Below are positions 6,460-11,998 of a stretch of DNA of 11,998 bases, one piece after another. The stretch is taken from positions 7,463 through 19,460 of the forward strand of contig MEPT01000064.1 of NCBI GenBank assembly GCA_001769925.1, written 5' to 3'. A model generated the notes under the pieces. That model did not search any database. It worked only from the letters and a program-made list of their open reading frames with translations, and was not told the DNA's origin. Origin of the DNA: Bdellovibrionales bacterium RBG_16_40_8. GTDB taxonomy: Bacteria > Bdellovibrionota > Bdellovibrionia > Bdellovibrionales > UBA1609. The position numbers and the translations under genes were made by a program. The first letter of the stretch is position 1, and each line of letters opens with the position of its first letter.

Positions 6460-7839
6460 CTACATAGGTTCAAAGCGCGCAGTAAAATGTCTAAGAAATG
6501 GCGGCTCCCAGGCGAGTCGCATGCCGCGAAGATCTTTTTTCTTTTTTGCGATTTCGGCCATTCCTTCAAGAACGTAGTCAAAATGACTTTGAGTATATAC
6601 TCGTCGCGGAAAGGCGAGTCTGACAAGCTCCATAGCGGCTGGTTTGAATGTTTCATTTTCGGTTTTACCAAACATCACAGAGCCTATTTCGCAGGCGCGA
6701 ATACCTTCTGCAAGAAACATTTCGCAAACTAGGGACTGCCCGGGGAATTGATGTTGTGGAATGTGCGAAAGAAATGCTTTAGCGTCAATGTATACGGCGT
6801 GTCCGCCGGCTGGTTGCATTGTTGGAATATCGTATTTATTAAGTCTTGTGGCCATGTAGTTTGATGTTGCAATTCGGTAGGAGAGATATGATTCATCGAG
6901 TACCTCTTTAAGCCCAACAGCAAGTGCTTCTAGATCTCGGGCGGCTAGACCCCCGTAAGTTGGAAAGCCTTCTGTCAAAATCAATGAAGATCTAAGAGCT
7001 GAAACCCATTTATCAGATTTCAAAGCTATAAAGCCACCAATGTTTGATAGGCCATCTTTTTTACCACTCATCATACAGCCATCGGCTAGCGAAAAAGTTT
7101 CTTTTGCGATGTCTTTAACTGATCGATCCTCTTGGCCTTCTTCGCGCATTTTTATTAAGTAGCTATTTTCAGCAAATCTACAAACATCGAGAATAAATGG
7201 TATGTCGTATTTCTTATAAACTTTAGCAGCGCTTCTTATATTTTCTAAAGATACTGGTTGGCCGCCACCAGTGTTATTGGTGATTGTTAACATCCCGCAC
7301 GGAATAATATCTTGGTATTTGGCACAAAAACTATCAAGTTTTGCGATATCGATATTGCCTTTAAAAGGATGCATGCTTGTTGAATCTTTTGCTTCATCGA
7401 TTACTAAGTCGATCGCCTCGGCGCCACTTTGTTCGATATTAGCACGTGTAGTATCGAAGTGATTATTTGACGGGACTTTCATGCCTGGCTTTAAAATAAC
7501 TCCAAATAATAGTCTCTCGGCAGCACGCCCCTGATGTGTTGGTAAAACATGTGCGTAGCCAGTGAGGTCGCATACTGTTTTTTGAAAGCGCTCAAAGCTT
7601 GTTGAGCCGGCGTAACTTTCGTCAGCAATCATCATGGCACCCCATTGGGCTGAACTCATCGCACTTGTGCCACTATCTGTTAGAAAATCAAAAGTTACAT
7701 GCTTTGCCGCTACCATAAATAAATTGTAGCCAGCTTCTTTAAGAATTTTTTCGCGCTCGTTATGCGTGCATGATGGAAGGGGCTCTACCATTTTGATTTT
7801 AAAAGGCTCTATAATAGTTCTGTGTGGTTTTTCTATCAT
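6460..7839 (-). CDS. tnaA: Tryptophanase (PLP-dependent beta-eliminating lyase)
   Basis: The 459-residue enzyme belongs to the tryptophanase/tyrosine phenol-lyase family and matches its usual length. Tryptophanase splits L-tryptophan to indole, pyruvate and ammonium in the cytoplasm. The PLP lysine is Lys261 in Ser-Gly-Lys-Lys-Asp. Thr-His-Gln-Gly-Arg (101-105) and Asp218/Arg221 bind cofactor, and Arg412 fits the substrate carboxylate. Three positions separate the two enzymes: Thr124, Arg381 and Phe448 of Citrobacter tyrosine phenol-lyase correspond here to Asp129 (Phe-Asp-Thr-Thr), Ile385 (Cys-Glu-Ile-Gly) and His451 (Leu-Arg-His-Phe-Thr), which is the tryptophanase set. The start codon overlaps the queD stop (ATGA), so the two are coupled, and no TnaC-type leader peptide precedes it. 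A different natural substrate cannot be excluded. Confidence 0.9.
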   Translation of the reverse strand: MIEKPHRTIIEPFKIKMVEPLPSCTHNEREKILKEAGYNLFMVAAKHVTFDFLTDSGTSAMSSAQWGAMMIADESYAGSTSFERFQKTVCDLTGYAHVLPTHQGRAAERLLFGVILKPGMKVPSNNHFDTTRANIEQSGAEAIDLVIDEAKDSTSMHPFKGNIDIAKLDSFCAKYQDIIPCGMLTITNNTGGGQPVSLENIRSAAKVYKKYDIPFILDVCRFAENSYLIKMREEGQEDRSVKDIAKETFSLADGCMMSGKKDGLSNIGGFIALKSDKWVSALRSSLILTEGFPTYGGLAARDLEALAVGLKEVLDESYLSYRIATSNYMATRLNKYDIPTMQPAGGHAVYIDAKAFLSHIPQHQFPGQSLVCEMFLAEGIRACEIGSVMFGKTENETFKPAAMELVRLAFPRRVYTQSHFDYVLEGMAEIAKKKKDLRGMRLAWEPPFLRHFTARFEPM

Positions 7840-8204
7840 ACTGGGTACCTACATTGGGCAGTGCAAGTCTCATTAATGATAACTTGATAAAGGCCTGTGA
7901 TTGATACTTGAAGATTTTCATATATCCAGCGCGCCAGCACTTCGGCCGTCGGGTTTTCAAGGCCGGGGATTTCATTTAGGTACCGGTGATCGAGTTTATC
8001 TATCACCGGCTTTGCCAATAATTTAATATCACTAAAATCCATAATCCAGCCTTCATGTTTTAATAGGGGTCCTCTTACAATAAGAGTCATTTTATAACTA
8101 TGACCATGAAGACGCCCGCATTTATGACCTGGCGGGACGTTTGGTAACATGTGTGCCGCCTCAAACGAAAGCGTTTTACGAATTTCAAATTGTTCTTTAG
8201 ACAC
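7836..8204 (-). CDS. queD: 6-carboxy-5,6,7,8-tetrahydropterin synthase (QueD/PTPS family)
   Basis: QueD turns dihydroneopterin triphosphate into 6-carboxytetrahydropterin, an early step of queuosine (preQ0) synthesis. The 122-residue protein shows the family's zinc ligands His18 (Ala-Ala-His), His33 and His35 (Leu-His-Gly-His), and the nucleophile Cys29 in a Cys-x3-His-Gly-His motif, the QueD form rather than the PTPS-III form. It also has the Leu-Asp-His-x-Tyr-Leu-Asn dyad (Asp72, His73), the Pro-Thr-Ala-Glu segment at 85-88 and Glu112. The start is GTG at 8204, with AAGGA (complement of 8211-8215) six bases upstream and a promoter at 8237-8265. It is the first gene of a two-gene operon with tnaA, with a four-base overlap. 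No other queuosine gene is in the window, so a different pterin role is possible. Confidence 0.92.
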   Translation of the reverse strand: MSKEQFEIRKTLSFEAAHMLPNVPPGHKCGRLHGHSYKMTLIVRGPLLKHEGWIMDFSDIKLLAKPVIDKLDHRYLNEIPGLENPTAEVLARWIYENLQVSITGLYQVIINETCTAQCRYPV

Positions 8205-8236
8205 ACAAAATCCTTACTTTATTTGTAACATAATCA

Positions 8237-8265
8237 TTAATACCAACATGAATAGTTGGGGTCAA
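8237..8265 (-). promoter_or_regulatory. Promoter of the queD-tnaA operon with a dyad in its spacer
   Basis: On the minus strand, TTGACC (8260-8265) and TATTAA (8237-8242) are 17 bases apart, giving a leader of roughly 25 bases before the GTG of queD. The 17-base spacer (8243-8259) is itself flanked by CCAAC and GTTGG, a dyad with seven bases between the arms. That is a common place for an operator. The leader is too short for a riboswitch. Confidence 0.5.
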
Positions 8266-8319
8266 AAGGTCAGAATTTTGCTAGGATAATCTTGGTGTGT
8301 AACCGAAAGAAGTGACGCT

Positions 8320-8886
8320 ATGCAGTGGTTGTATTCAGGCAAAATTAGTTACTCCATCAAAATGCTTCAGCGATCTGCTGATAGGCTTTGGTATTTGCCT
8401 TTTATGTGTTTTTTAGCAGCTATTGATTATTTCGTTATTGTTATTCCTGTTGACGGTATTTTGATTTCAAGTTCAATGCTACTGCCAAAACGTTGGTTTA
8501 TGTTTGCTTTGAGCGTGGCAATAGGGTCAGTCATCGGGGCTATTTTATTGGCAGCTATGGTTGAGCTTCATGGGTTGCCATGGATTTTAGAAATTTATCC
8601 TGGAATAAACGAAAGCAGAGTATGGATTTTGGCTTTAAAGTTTTTTGAAAACTATGGGATTTTATTAATTTTTCTTTTAGCACTTACGCCACTGGCGCAG
8701 CAACCTCTAGTCATAATGGCAAGTCTAGCTAATACATCACTTATTGAACTAACTATTGCTGTCTTATTCGGTCGGCTTATCAAGTGTTTAATTATATCTT
8801 ATATAGGTTCGCATACTCCGCGACTAATTTCGAAAATATGGGGCATCAAAGGTGAGCTAAAAGATGCCGGCATTACTGGTCGTTAA
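8320..8886 (+). CDS. VTT-domain (YqaA/DedA/SNARE-associated type) integral membrane protein
   Basis: The 188-residue protein is largely hydrophobic, with membrane segments near 26-54, 58-82, 105-125 and 140-165. The pattern fits the VTT (DedA/TVP38/YqaA) fold: a re-entrant Pro/Gly-rich segment (Val-Ile-Pro-Val-Asp-Gly at 41-46), a Gly-Ser-Val-Ile-Gly turn (69-73) and a Pro-Leu-Ala-Gln-Gln-Pro element (124-129) where family members carry Pro-Phe/Arg motifs. Such proteins are inner-membrane lipid scramblases or transporters, and YqaA itself has no settled role. The Shine-Dalgarno sequence is weak (AAGAAG at 8307-8312). An alternative start at codon 15 has none. The gene's last 14 bases overlap the end of the convergent antiporter gene. 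It is divergent from queD and probably monocistronic. Confidence 0.7.
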   Translation: MQWLYSGKISYSIKMLQRSADRLWYLPFMCFLAAIDYFVIVIPVDGILISSSMLLPKRWFMFALSVAIGSVIGAILLAAMVELHGLPWILEIYPGINESRVWILALKFFENYGILLIFLLALTPLAQQPLVIMASLANTSLIELTIAVLFGRLIKCLIISYIGSHTPRLISKIWGIKGELKDAGITGR

Positions 8887-10045
8887 ATTTTCTTAGGGTT
8901 AAACTGTAGAAATTCTTAAGTGGGCCGCCTAGAGAAATTGGTACAAGGGCTGCGGTAAATACAATATGCGGAATTTCTTTTTGAATCACTAAACTCACAA
9001 GTACCGCTGGGGCTAAGCCTTTAGGTATCATAACAGACGCTACCTTAGCATCGCGTAAACTAACGCCATCTTGTGATAAAGAAAACCGTGTAACCCATAT
9101 GCGTAAAAAATATAATAATGAAACTTGTACTATTGAAATTGCGATTACATATAAATTAGAAAAGTGCATAGAAACGCCTAAGAAAATAAAGAAAAATGAT
9201 TTTAATAAAAATACGATCTCTTGGTAAAATAATTTCTCAGCATCTGATATTGTTGGAAAAAGCGTTTTTTTAAAAAAAACTGGTAGATTTGCTAATGTTA
9301 TACCAAACATAAGTGTGGTTATTGCACCACTGACGTTTAAGATTTCAGCGATTCCGTATAATACAAAGGCAAAGGCCAGTGTTGTAAAAATCGAAGTTGG
9401 TATTTCGCGCACTTTATGCCAAACCTTAAGCCAGAAAAAACCGCCAAGTACGCCTAGTAGAGCGGCAAAACCTAAAGACTTAATTACCTGCGAAGCAATG
9501 TCTAAAAAACCAACTTCACCGGATTTGATTGTATCTATAAGCGCAAAGGTAATAACGATACAGATAACATCTGTAAATGCAGATTCTAAGATAAGTATAG
9601 TTGATGTTTTTTCACCTAGTTTTAGCGATTGCACCATTGGTATAACAACTGCTGATGATGTGCCGCAAAGTATAACTCCTGTTAAAAATGCTAACATCCA
9701 ATTACCTGATAAAAACGCCACAGACCCTATAGCAAGAATGATAATTGTTAAAATTACAGTTATAAAAGTAATCATTAGTGTTGAAGAAATGCTTTTACCC
9801 ATAGTTGATAATTTTAAAGAAGTCCCGCTTTCAAATAATATTATGGCTAAAGCAATAATAGTCATAACACTACCCATGCTGCCGAAGTCTTGAGGCATAA
9901 CAATTTTAAACATCGGCCCAATAACAATGCCCGTAATAACTAATATTAAAATGTCTGGTACTTTCGTAAATTTAAAAGATAAAGCAAGGGCTTGCGCGGT
10001 AAAATATAGTACACCAACGATTAACAAAATTATGCCTGTTGACAT
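8873..10045 (-). CDS. Cation:proton antiporter (monovalent cation:H+ exchanger, CPA type)
   Basis: This 390-residue protein consists almost only of membrane segments, about 11-12, as in Na+(K+)/H+ exchangers. Family marks include Leu-Ile-Leu-Val-Ile-Thr-Gly-Ile-Val-Ile-Gly-Pro near 33-44, Leu-Phe-Glu-Ser-Gly (70-74), and the ion-binding segment Glu-Ser-Ala-Phe-Thr-Asp (154-159) with Asp159 as likely proton/cation carboxylate (Thr-Asp rather than the Asn-Asp of classical CPA1). It also has Phe-Ile-Phe-Leu-Gly-Val (287-291) and Ile-Pro-Lys-Gly-Leu-Ala-Pro-Ala-Val (340-348) in the last helices. It acts at the inner membrane in ion and pH balance. There is no TrkA-like regulatory domain at the C-terminus. 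GGAG lies seven bases before the ATG. It is 82 bases downstream of the acyl-CoA dehydrogenase gene on the same strand and may share its transcript. The ion preference is unknown. Confidence 0.88.
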   Translation of the reverse strand: MSTGIILLIVGVLYFTAQALALSFKFTKVPDILILVITGIVIGPMFKIVMPQDFGSMGSVMTIIALAIILFESGTSLKLSTMGKSISSTLMITFITVILTIIILAIGSVAFLSGNWMLAFLTGVILCGTSSAVVIPMVQSLKLGEKTSTILILESAFTDVICIVITFALIDTIKSGEVGFLDIASQVIKSLGFAALLGVLGGFFWLKVWHKVREIPTSIFTTLAFAFVLYGIAEILNVSGAITTLMFGITLANLPVFFKKTLFPTISDAEKLFYQEIVFLLKSFFFIFLGVSMHFSNLYVIAISIVQVSLLYFLRIWVTRFSLSQDGVSLRDAKVASVMIPKGLAPAVLVSLVIQKEIPHIVFTAALVPISLGGPLKNFYSLTLRKFNDQ

Positions 10046-10127
10046 TTAATTACTCCGCGCACGTCGAGACAGTGTTATCGAAATAAAGCCATTTTGAACT
10101 AAATCTATTTTGCTTGCAAAGTATTAC

Positions 10128-11282
10128 CTAGCTAAGTTCAATTTTTGCGATTGTTTGTAGTTGCATGTTAGAGGTCCCCTCATAGATTTGGCCAATTTTA
10201 GCGTCGCGAAAGTATTTCTCAATTGGGTATTCTTTGGTAAAACCGTTGCCGCCAAAAAGATCAACTCCCATTGAGCAGATTTTCTCAGCAGCTCGTGAGG
10301 CATAAAGCTTAGCGATAGCAGCTTGCTCGATAAAATCATGTCCGGCGTCTTTTAACCTGGCAGCATTGTAAACTAGAAGTCTAATAGCTTCGAGCTGAGT
10401 GCGCATTTCAGCTAATTGAAATTGTACTCCTTGAAAGTCAGCAATTGATTTGCCGAATTGTTCGCGGCTTTTAACGTAGTTGATTGTGGCTTCAAAGGCC
10501 CCTTGGGCGATGCCAAGCATTTGCGCGCCAATGCCAATACGACCCTCGTTTAATGTTTCAATAGCAATTTTATAACCTTTGCCGACTTCTCCGATCACGT
10601 TATCTTTGGGCACCTTGCAATTATCAAAAATCAACTCGGTAGTAGAGCTTGCTCTAATGCCAAGTTTATCTTCTTTTTTACCTACTTTAAATCCAGCAAA
10701 ATCTTTTTCTACGATAAAGCCGGTAATGCCTTTATACCCTTTAGCTGGATCAACATTTGCAAAGACTAAAAAAACTGAAGCTTCGGCACCATTTGTTATC
10801 CAAAGTTTATGACCATTTAATACGTAATGATCGCCTTTATCTTCGGCGCGAAGTTTTAGAGCAAAAGCGTCAGAGCCAGAGCCGCTTTCGCTTAAGGCAT
10901 AAGCTCCAACCCATTTTTGTGACATAAGTGGTAAGTATTTATCTTTTTGCTTATCGCTTGCCCATTTAAGAAAAGCGTTAGTGACTAAGGTATTTTGCAC
11001 ATCTACTAAAACGCTAACTGAGCCATCAACGCGCGCGATTTCTTCAACCGCAAGGCATGACATAGTAAATGTTGAGCCAGCTCCGCCAAATTTCTCAGGA
11101 GTTTCAATACTCATAAGCCCCATGGCAAATAACTTTTCAACAATAGCTGGTGACATTTTTGCCTCGTGATCCATTTGTTGAACCAGAGGGCGAATTTCGT
11201 TTTCGGCGAATTCGCGTACAGCATTTTTAAATGCAACTTCTTCATCGGTTAAGTGGGTGAGTGGTCGAAATGCTTTGTTCAT
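10128..11282 (-). CDS. Acyl-CoA dehydrogenase, short/branched-chain type
   Basis: The 384-residue FAD enzyme oxidises acyl-CoA to trans-2-enoyl-CoA and passes electrons to electron-transfer flavoprotein. Order and motifs are standard: an N-terminal helical domain beginning Leu-Thr-Asp-Glu-Glu, the middle beta domain with Ala-Leu-Ser-Glu-x-Gly-Ser-Gly-Ser-Asp and Trp-Ile-Thr-Asn-Gly, and the C-terminal helical domain with Arg-Glu-Gln-Phe-Gly and Phe-Gly-Gly-Asn-Gly-Phe. The catalytic base is Glu368 in Ile-Tyr-Glu-Gly-Thr-Ser. The sequence resembles the short/branched-chain (2-methylbutyryl-CoA, butyryl-CoA) subfamily, but substrate choice is not certain. I chose the ATG at 11282, not a GTG 45 bases upstream, because family proteins start here and AAGGA lies upstream (11-base spacing). 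It is divergent from the mutase subunit, consistent with branched-chain amino acid or propionyl-CoA breakdown. Confidence 0.92.
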   Translation of the reverse strand: MNKAFRPLTHLTDEEVAFKNAVREFAENEIRPLVQQMDHEAKMSPAIVEKLFAMGLMSIETPEKFGGAGSTFTMSCLAVEEIARVDGSVSVLVDVQNTLVTNAFLKWASDKQKDKYLPLMSQKWVGAYALSESGSGSDAFALKLRAEDKGDHYVLNGHKLWITNGAEASVFLVFANVDPAKGYKGITGFIVEKDFAGFKVGKKEDKLGIRASSTTELIFDNCKVPKDNVIGEVGKGYKIAIETLNEGRIGIGAQMLGIAQGAFEATINYVKSREQFGKSIADFQGVQFQLAEMRTQLEAIRLLVYNAARLKDAGHDFIEQAAIAKLYASRAAEKICSMGVDLFGGNGFTKEYPIEKYFRDAKIGQIYEGTSNMQLQTIAKIELS

Positions 11283-11306
11283 AATGCAAGTATTCCTTCT
11301 GGGTCT

Positions 11307-11320
11307 TTGCCCCTTGCCCC
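11307..11320. repeat. Tandem TTGCCCC repeat in the divergent acyl-CoA dehydrogenase/mutase promoter region
   Basis: TTGCCCC occurs twice head to tail (11307-11313 and 11314-11320) in a GC-rich island between two divergent genes of an otherwise AT-rich window. The second copy includes the TTGCCC that could serve as -35 for the mutase subunit. Confidence 0.4.
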
Positions 11321-11342
11321 TGCGCACAGGTAGCGGTATTGT
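11314..11342 (+). promoter_or_regulatory. Possible promoter for the mutase subunit, perhaps giving a leaderless mRNA
   Basis: TTGCCC (11314-11319) and TATTGT (11337-11342) are spaced by 17 bases, each matching four of six consensus positions. A start about seven to nine bases downstream would fall at or next to the ATG at 11351, and no Shine-Dalgarno sequence is visible before that ATG. The match is weak, so this is a suggestion. Confidence 0.25.
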
Positions 11343-11350
11343 ATTTTTCT

Positions 11351-11743
11351 ATGATGCCTAAAAGAATTTTAATAGCAAAGCCTGGGTTAGATGGTCACGA
11401 CCGAGGTGCTAAGGTGGTGGCCCGAGGTCTGCGCGACGCGGGTTTTGAGGTTATTTATACAGGTTTACATCAGACCCCCGAAATGGTGGTTACGGCCGCC
11501 TTGCAAGAAGATGTTGATCTGATTGGGCTTTCTATTCTTTCAGGGGCGCATGTTCCTCTTGTCACAGAAATTCAGCGGCAACTTCGCGAAAAAAATGTCG
11601 ACAAGCCAATCTTCGTTGGCGGGATTATCCCACCAGATGACGCAAAGCAGCTCATCGAATCTGGCATAATCGCCGTCTTCGGCCCCGGCTCGCCAATATC
11701 TGCCATCATCGAAAAGGTACGCCTTAACCTTACCCCCAGTTGA
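11351..11743 (+). CDS. Methylmalonyl-CoA mutase small, cobalamin-binding subunit (stand-alone B12-binding domain)
   Basis: The 130 residues form a single B12-binding Rossmann-like domain, as in the C-terminal part of methylmalonyl-CoA mutase. The base-off/His-on signature is complete: Asp14-x-His16-x2-Gly19 (His16 being the lower axial cobalt ligand), Ser61-x-Leu63 and Gly90-Gly91. The Val-Phe-Gly-Pro-Gly-Ser near 109-114 is the nucleotide-tail site. With a separate catalytic subunit encoded elsewhere it would interconvert (R)-methylmalonyl-CoA and succinyl-CoA. Related stand-alone domains also serve isobutyryl-CoA or ethylmalonyl-CoA mutases, so the partner decides the reaction. ATG codons lie at 11351 and 11354 and either may be used; a TTG at 11339 would add four residues without support. 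It is divergent from the acyl-CoA dehydrogenase. Length is normal for a split subunit. Confidence 0.92.
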   Translation: MMPKRILIAKPGLDGHDRGAKVVARGLRDAGFEVIYTGLHQTPEMVVTAALQEDVDLIGLSILSGAHVPLVTEIQRQLREKNVDKPIFVGGIIPPDDAKQLIESGIIAVFGPGSPISAIIEKVRLNLTPS

Positions 11744-11749
11744 CCTGGA

Positions 11750-11848
11750 TCAAGTTGTTGGCCTCAACGTCATTATTTCTGACAAGCCCAGATAGAACCG
11801 TAGTTGGGTTAACTCTTCAGCTTTATGATCGCAGCAACCTTTGCCCAC
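11750..11848 (-). CDS. Possible 32-residue small protein with a Cys-Cys-Asp-His motif
   Basis: A GTG at 11848 is preceded by a consensus AAGGAG (complement of 11855-11860) at a six-base spacing, and sits 14 bases after the stop of the minus-strand gene at the right edge. The frame gives 32 residues beginning (Met)-Gly-Lys-Gly-Cys-Cys-Asp-His-Lys-Ala-Glu-Glu-Leu and ends with TGA at 11750-11752. The first 17 residues loosely recall the N-terminus of cation diffusion facilitator transporters, but the rest does not continue that pattern in any frame. It is therefore either a genuine small metal-binding-like protein, a remnant of a truncated transporter gene, or chance. It ends seven bases from the stop of the convergent mutase subunit. 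Confidence 0.33.
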   Translation of the reverse strand: MGKGCCDHKAEELTQLRFYLGLSEIMTLRPTT

Positions 11849-11854
11849 TGGGCT
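11785..11854. repeat. Inverted repeat between the convergent genes near the right end
   Basis: AGCCCAG (11785-11791) and CTGGGCT (11848-11854) are exact reverse complements with 56 bases between them. The right arm overlaps a second dyad, GCCCA-C-TGGGC (11843-11853). In a minus-strand transcript the arm covers the space between AAGGAG and the GTG of the small reading frame, so pairing could hide that start. No T-tract follows, so it is not an intrinsic terminator. Confidence 0.35.
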
Positions 11855-11862
11855 CTCCTTAC

Positions 11863-11998
11863 TTAGTGAATATTATCTACACCGAAATCGGCGACGACTT
11901 TCGTTGTACCGATTTCGACATCGACGTGTAAATCGTAACGATGCGTTTTGCTCACACCCGCCAGCTTTGCTTCGTACACATCACCAGCACGCTTAAAG
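11863..11998 (-). CDS. C-terminal end of an unidentified protein (partial)
   Basis: On the minus strand the frame is open from the window edge to the TAA at 11863-11865, giving 44 residues. They end Lys-Val-Val-Ala-Asp-Phe-Gly-Val-Asp-Asn-Ile-His. The peptide alternates polar and hydrophobic residues (Tyr-Asp-Leu-His-Val-Asp-Val-Glu-Ile-Gly), suggesting a beta-rich C-terminal domain. I do not recognise the family and the start lies outside the window. Support for it being coding: a plausible amino-acid composition with no stop over 132 bases, and a Shine-Dalgarno sequence immediately after the stop that suggests an operon continuing leftwards. The overlapping plus-strand frame lacks these signs. 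Confidence 0.5.
   Translation of the reverse strand, partial: FKRAGDVYEAKLAGVSKTHRYDLHVDVEIGTTKVVADFGVDNIH

Noticed and set aside
7840..7900. TnaC-type leader peptide for tryptophanase.
   Set aside because: The bases upstream of tnaA are the coding end of queD, and the start overlaps its stop.
8205..8236. preQ1 riboswitch in front of queD.
   Set aside because: The likely leader is only about 25 bases and lacks the conserved preQ1 aptamer elements.
9315..9893. A 192-codon plus-strand open frame.
   Set aside because: It is the antisense of the antiporter gene, whose protein has full family motifs. The plus-strand peptide is Ile/Thr/Lys-rich without any domain.
10046..10127. Separate promoter or terminator between the acyl-CoA dehydrogenase and antiporter genes.
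   Set aside because: Only a small TTTGC-TT-GCAAA dyad (10109-10120) and weak hexamers are visible; none is convincing.
11283..11327. Longer start (GTG at 11327) for the acyl-CoA dehydrogenase.
   Set aside because: It would add 15 Arg/Gly-rich residues that family members lack and would use up the divergent promoter region.
11744..11862. Cobalamin riboswitch, suggested by a GCCCACTGG stretch resembling the B12 box next to a B12-binding protein gene.
   Set aside because: The remaining conserved core of the cobalamin riboswitch is missing, and the stretch is downstream of the mutase subunit rather than in a leader.
11740..11931. A 63-codon plus-strand frame after the mutase subunit, starting at TTG.
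   Set aside because: It has no Shine-Dalgarno sequence, a rare start codon and no recognisable pattern. It runs antisense to a better minus-strand frame at 11863-11998.

Overview
The window is an AT-rich, gene-dense bacterial segment of about 12 kb with short intergenic gaps. Nothing in it looks like a phage, an insertion sequence or a CRISPR array. The gene mix is a secreted papain-like protease, a class II (adenosylcobalamin) ribonucleotide reductase as the RNR, a stand-alone methylmalonyl-CoA mutase cobalamin-binding subunit, tryptophanase, a PmtA-like methyltransferase and several exported Cys-rich proteins. This would fit a Gram-negative, amino-acid-consuming proteobacterium of the Bdellovibrio/Bacteriovorax type. 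That taxonomic guess is inference from gene content only.

Left part (1-3617): the last codons of a SUMF1/formylglycine-generating-enzyme-like protein overlap the start of a SCO copper chaperone, so the two are translationally coupled. They face an unrecognised protein with a lysine-rich tail (667-1113, minus). A divergent PmtA-like SAM methyltransferase follows (1266-1892, plus). Next comes a two-gene minus-strand operon of secreted proteins: a papain-family (C1) peptidase with a complete Gln-Cys-His-Asn active site, overlapping by 20 bases a small six-cysteine exported protein.

Middle (3618-8204): a 251-base divergent intergenic region holds a tandem 13-base repeat, a 19-base palindrome and a stem-loop. 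A second, terminator-like hairpin ends 13 bases before the ribosome binding site-start region of nrdJ. nrdJ (857 codons) converges on a queD-tnaA operon that has a four-base stop/start overlap. Three substrate-site residues identify the lyase as tryptophanase rather than tyrosine phenol-lyase.

Right part (8205-11998): a VTT/YqaA-type membrane protein and a cation:proton antiporter overlap tail to tail by 14 bases. An acyl-CoA dehydrogenase is divergent from the cobalamin-binding mutase subunit, suggesting branched-chain acyl-CoA/propionyl-CoA catabolism. The window closes with the C-terminal end of an unidentified minus-strand gene, followed by a 32-codon reading frame with a consensus Shine-Dalgarno sequence.

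Common threads are dependence on vitamin B12 (NrdJ and the mutase subunit), amino-acid degradation (tryptophanase, acyl-CoA dehydrogenase, mutase) and exported disulfide-rich proteins. I saw no clearly novel defence or mobile system. The best candidates for something undescribed are the peptidase plus Cys-rich partner pair, the layered nrdJ leader, the queD-tnaA coupling and the small reading frame near the right end.
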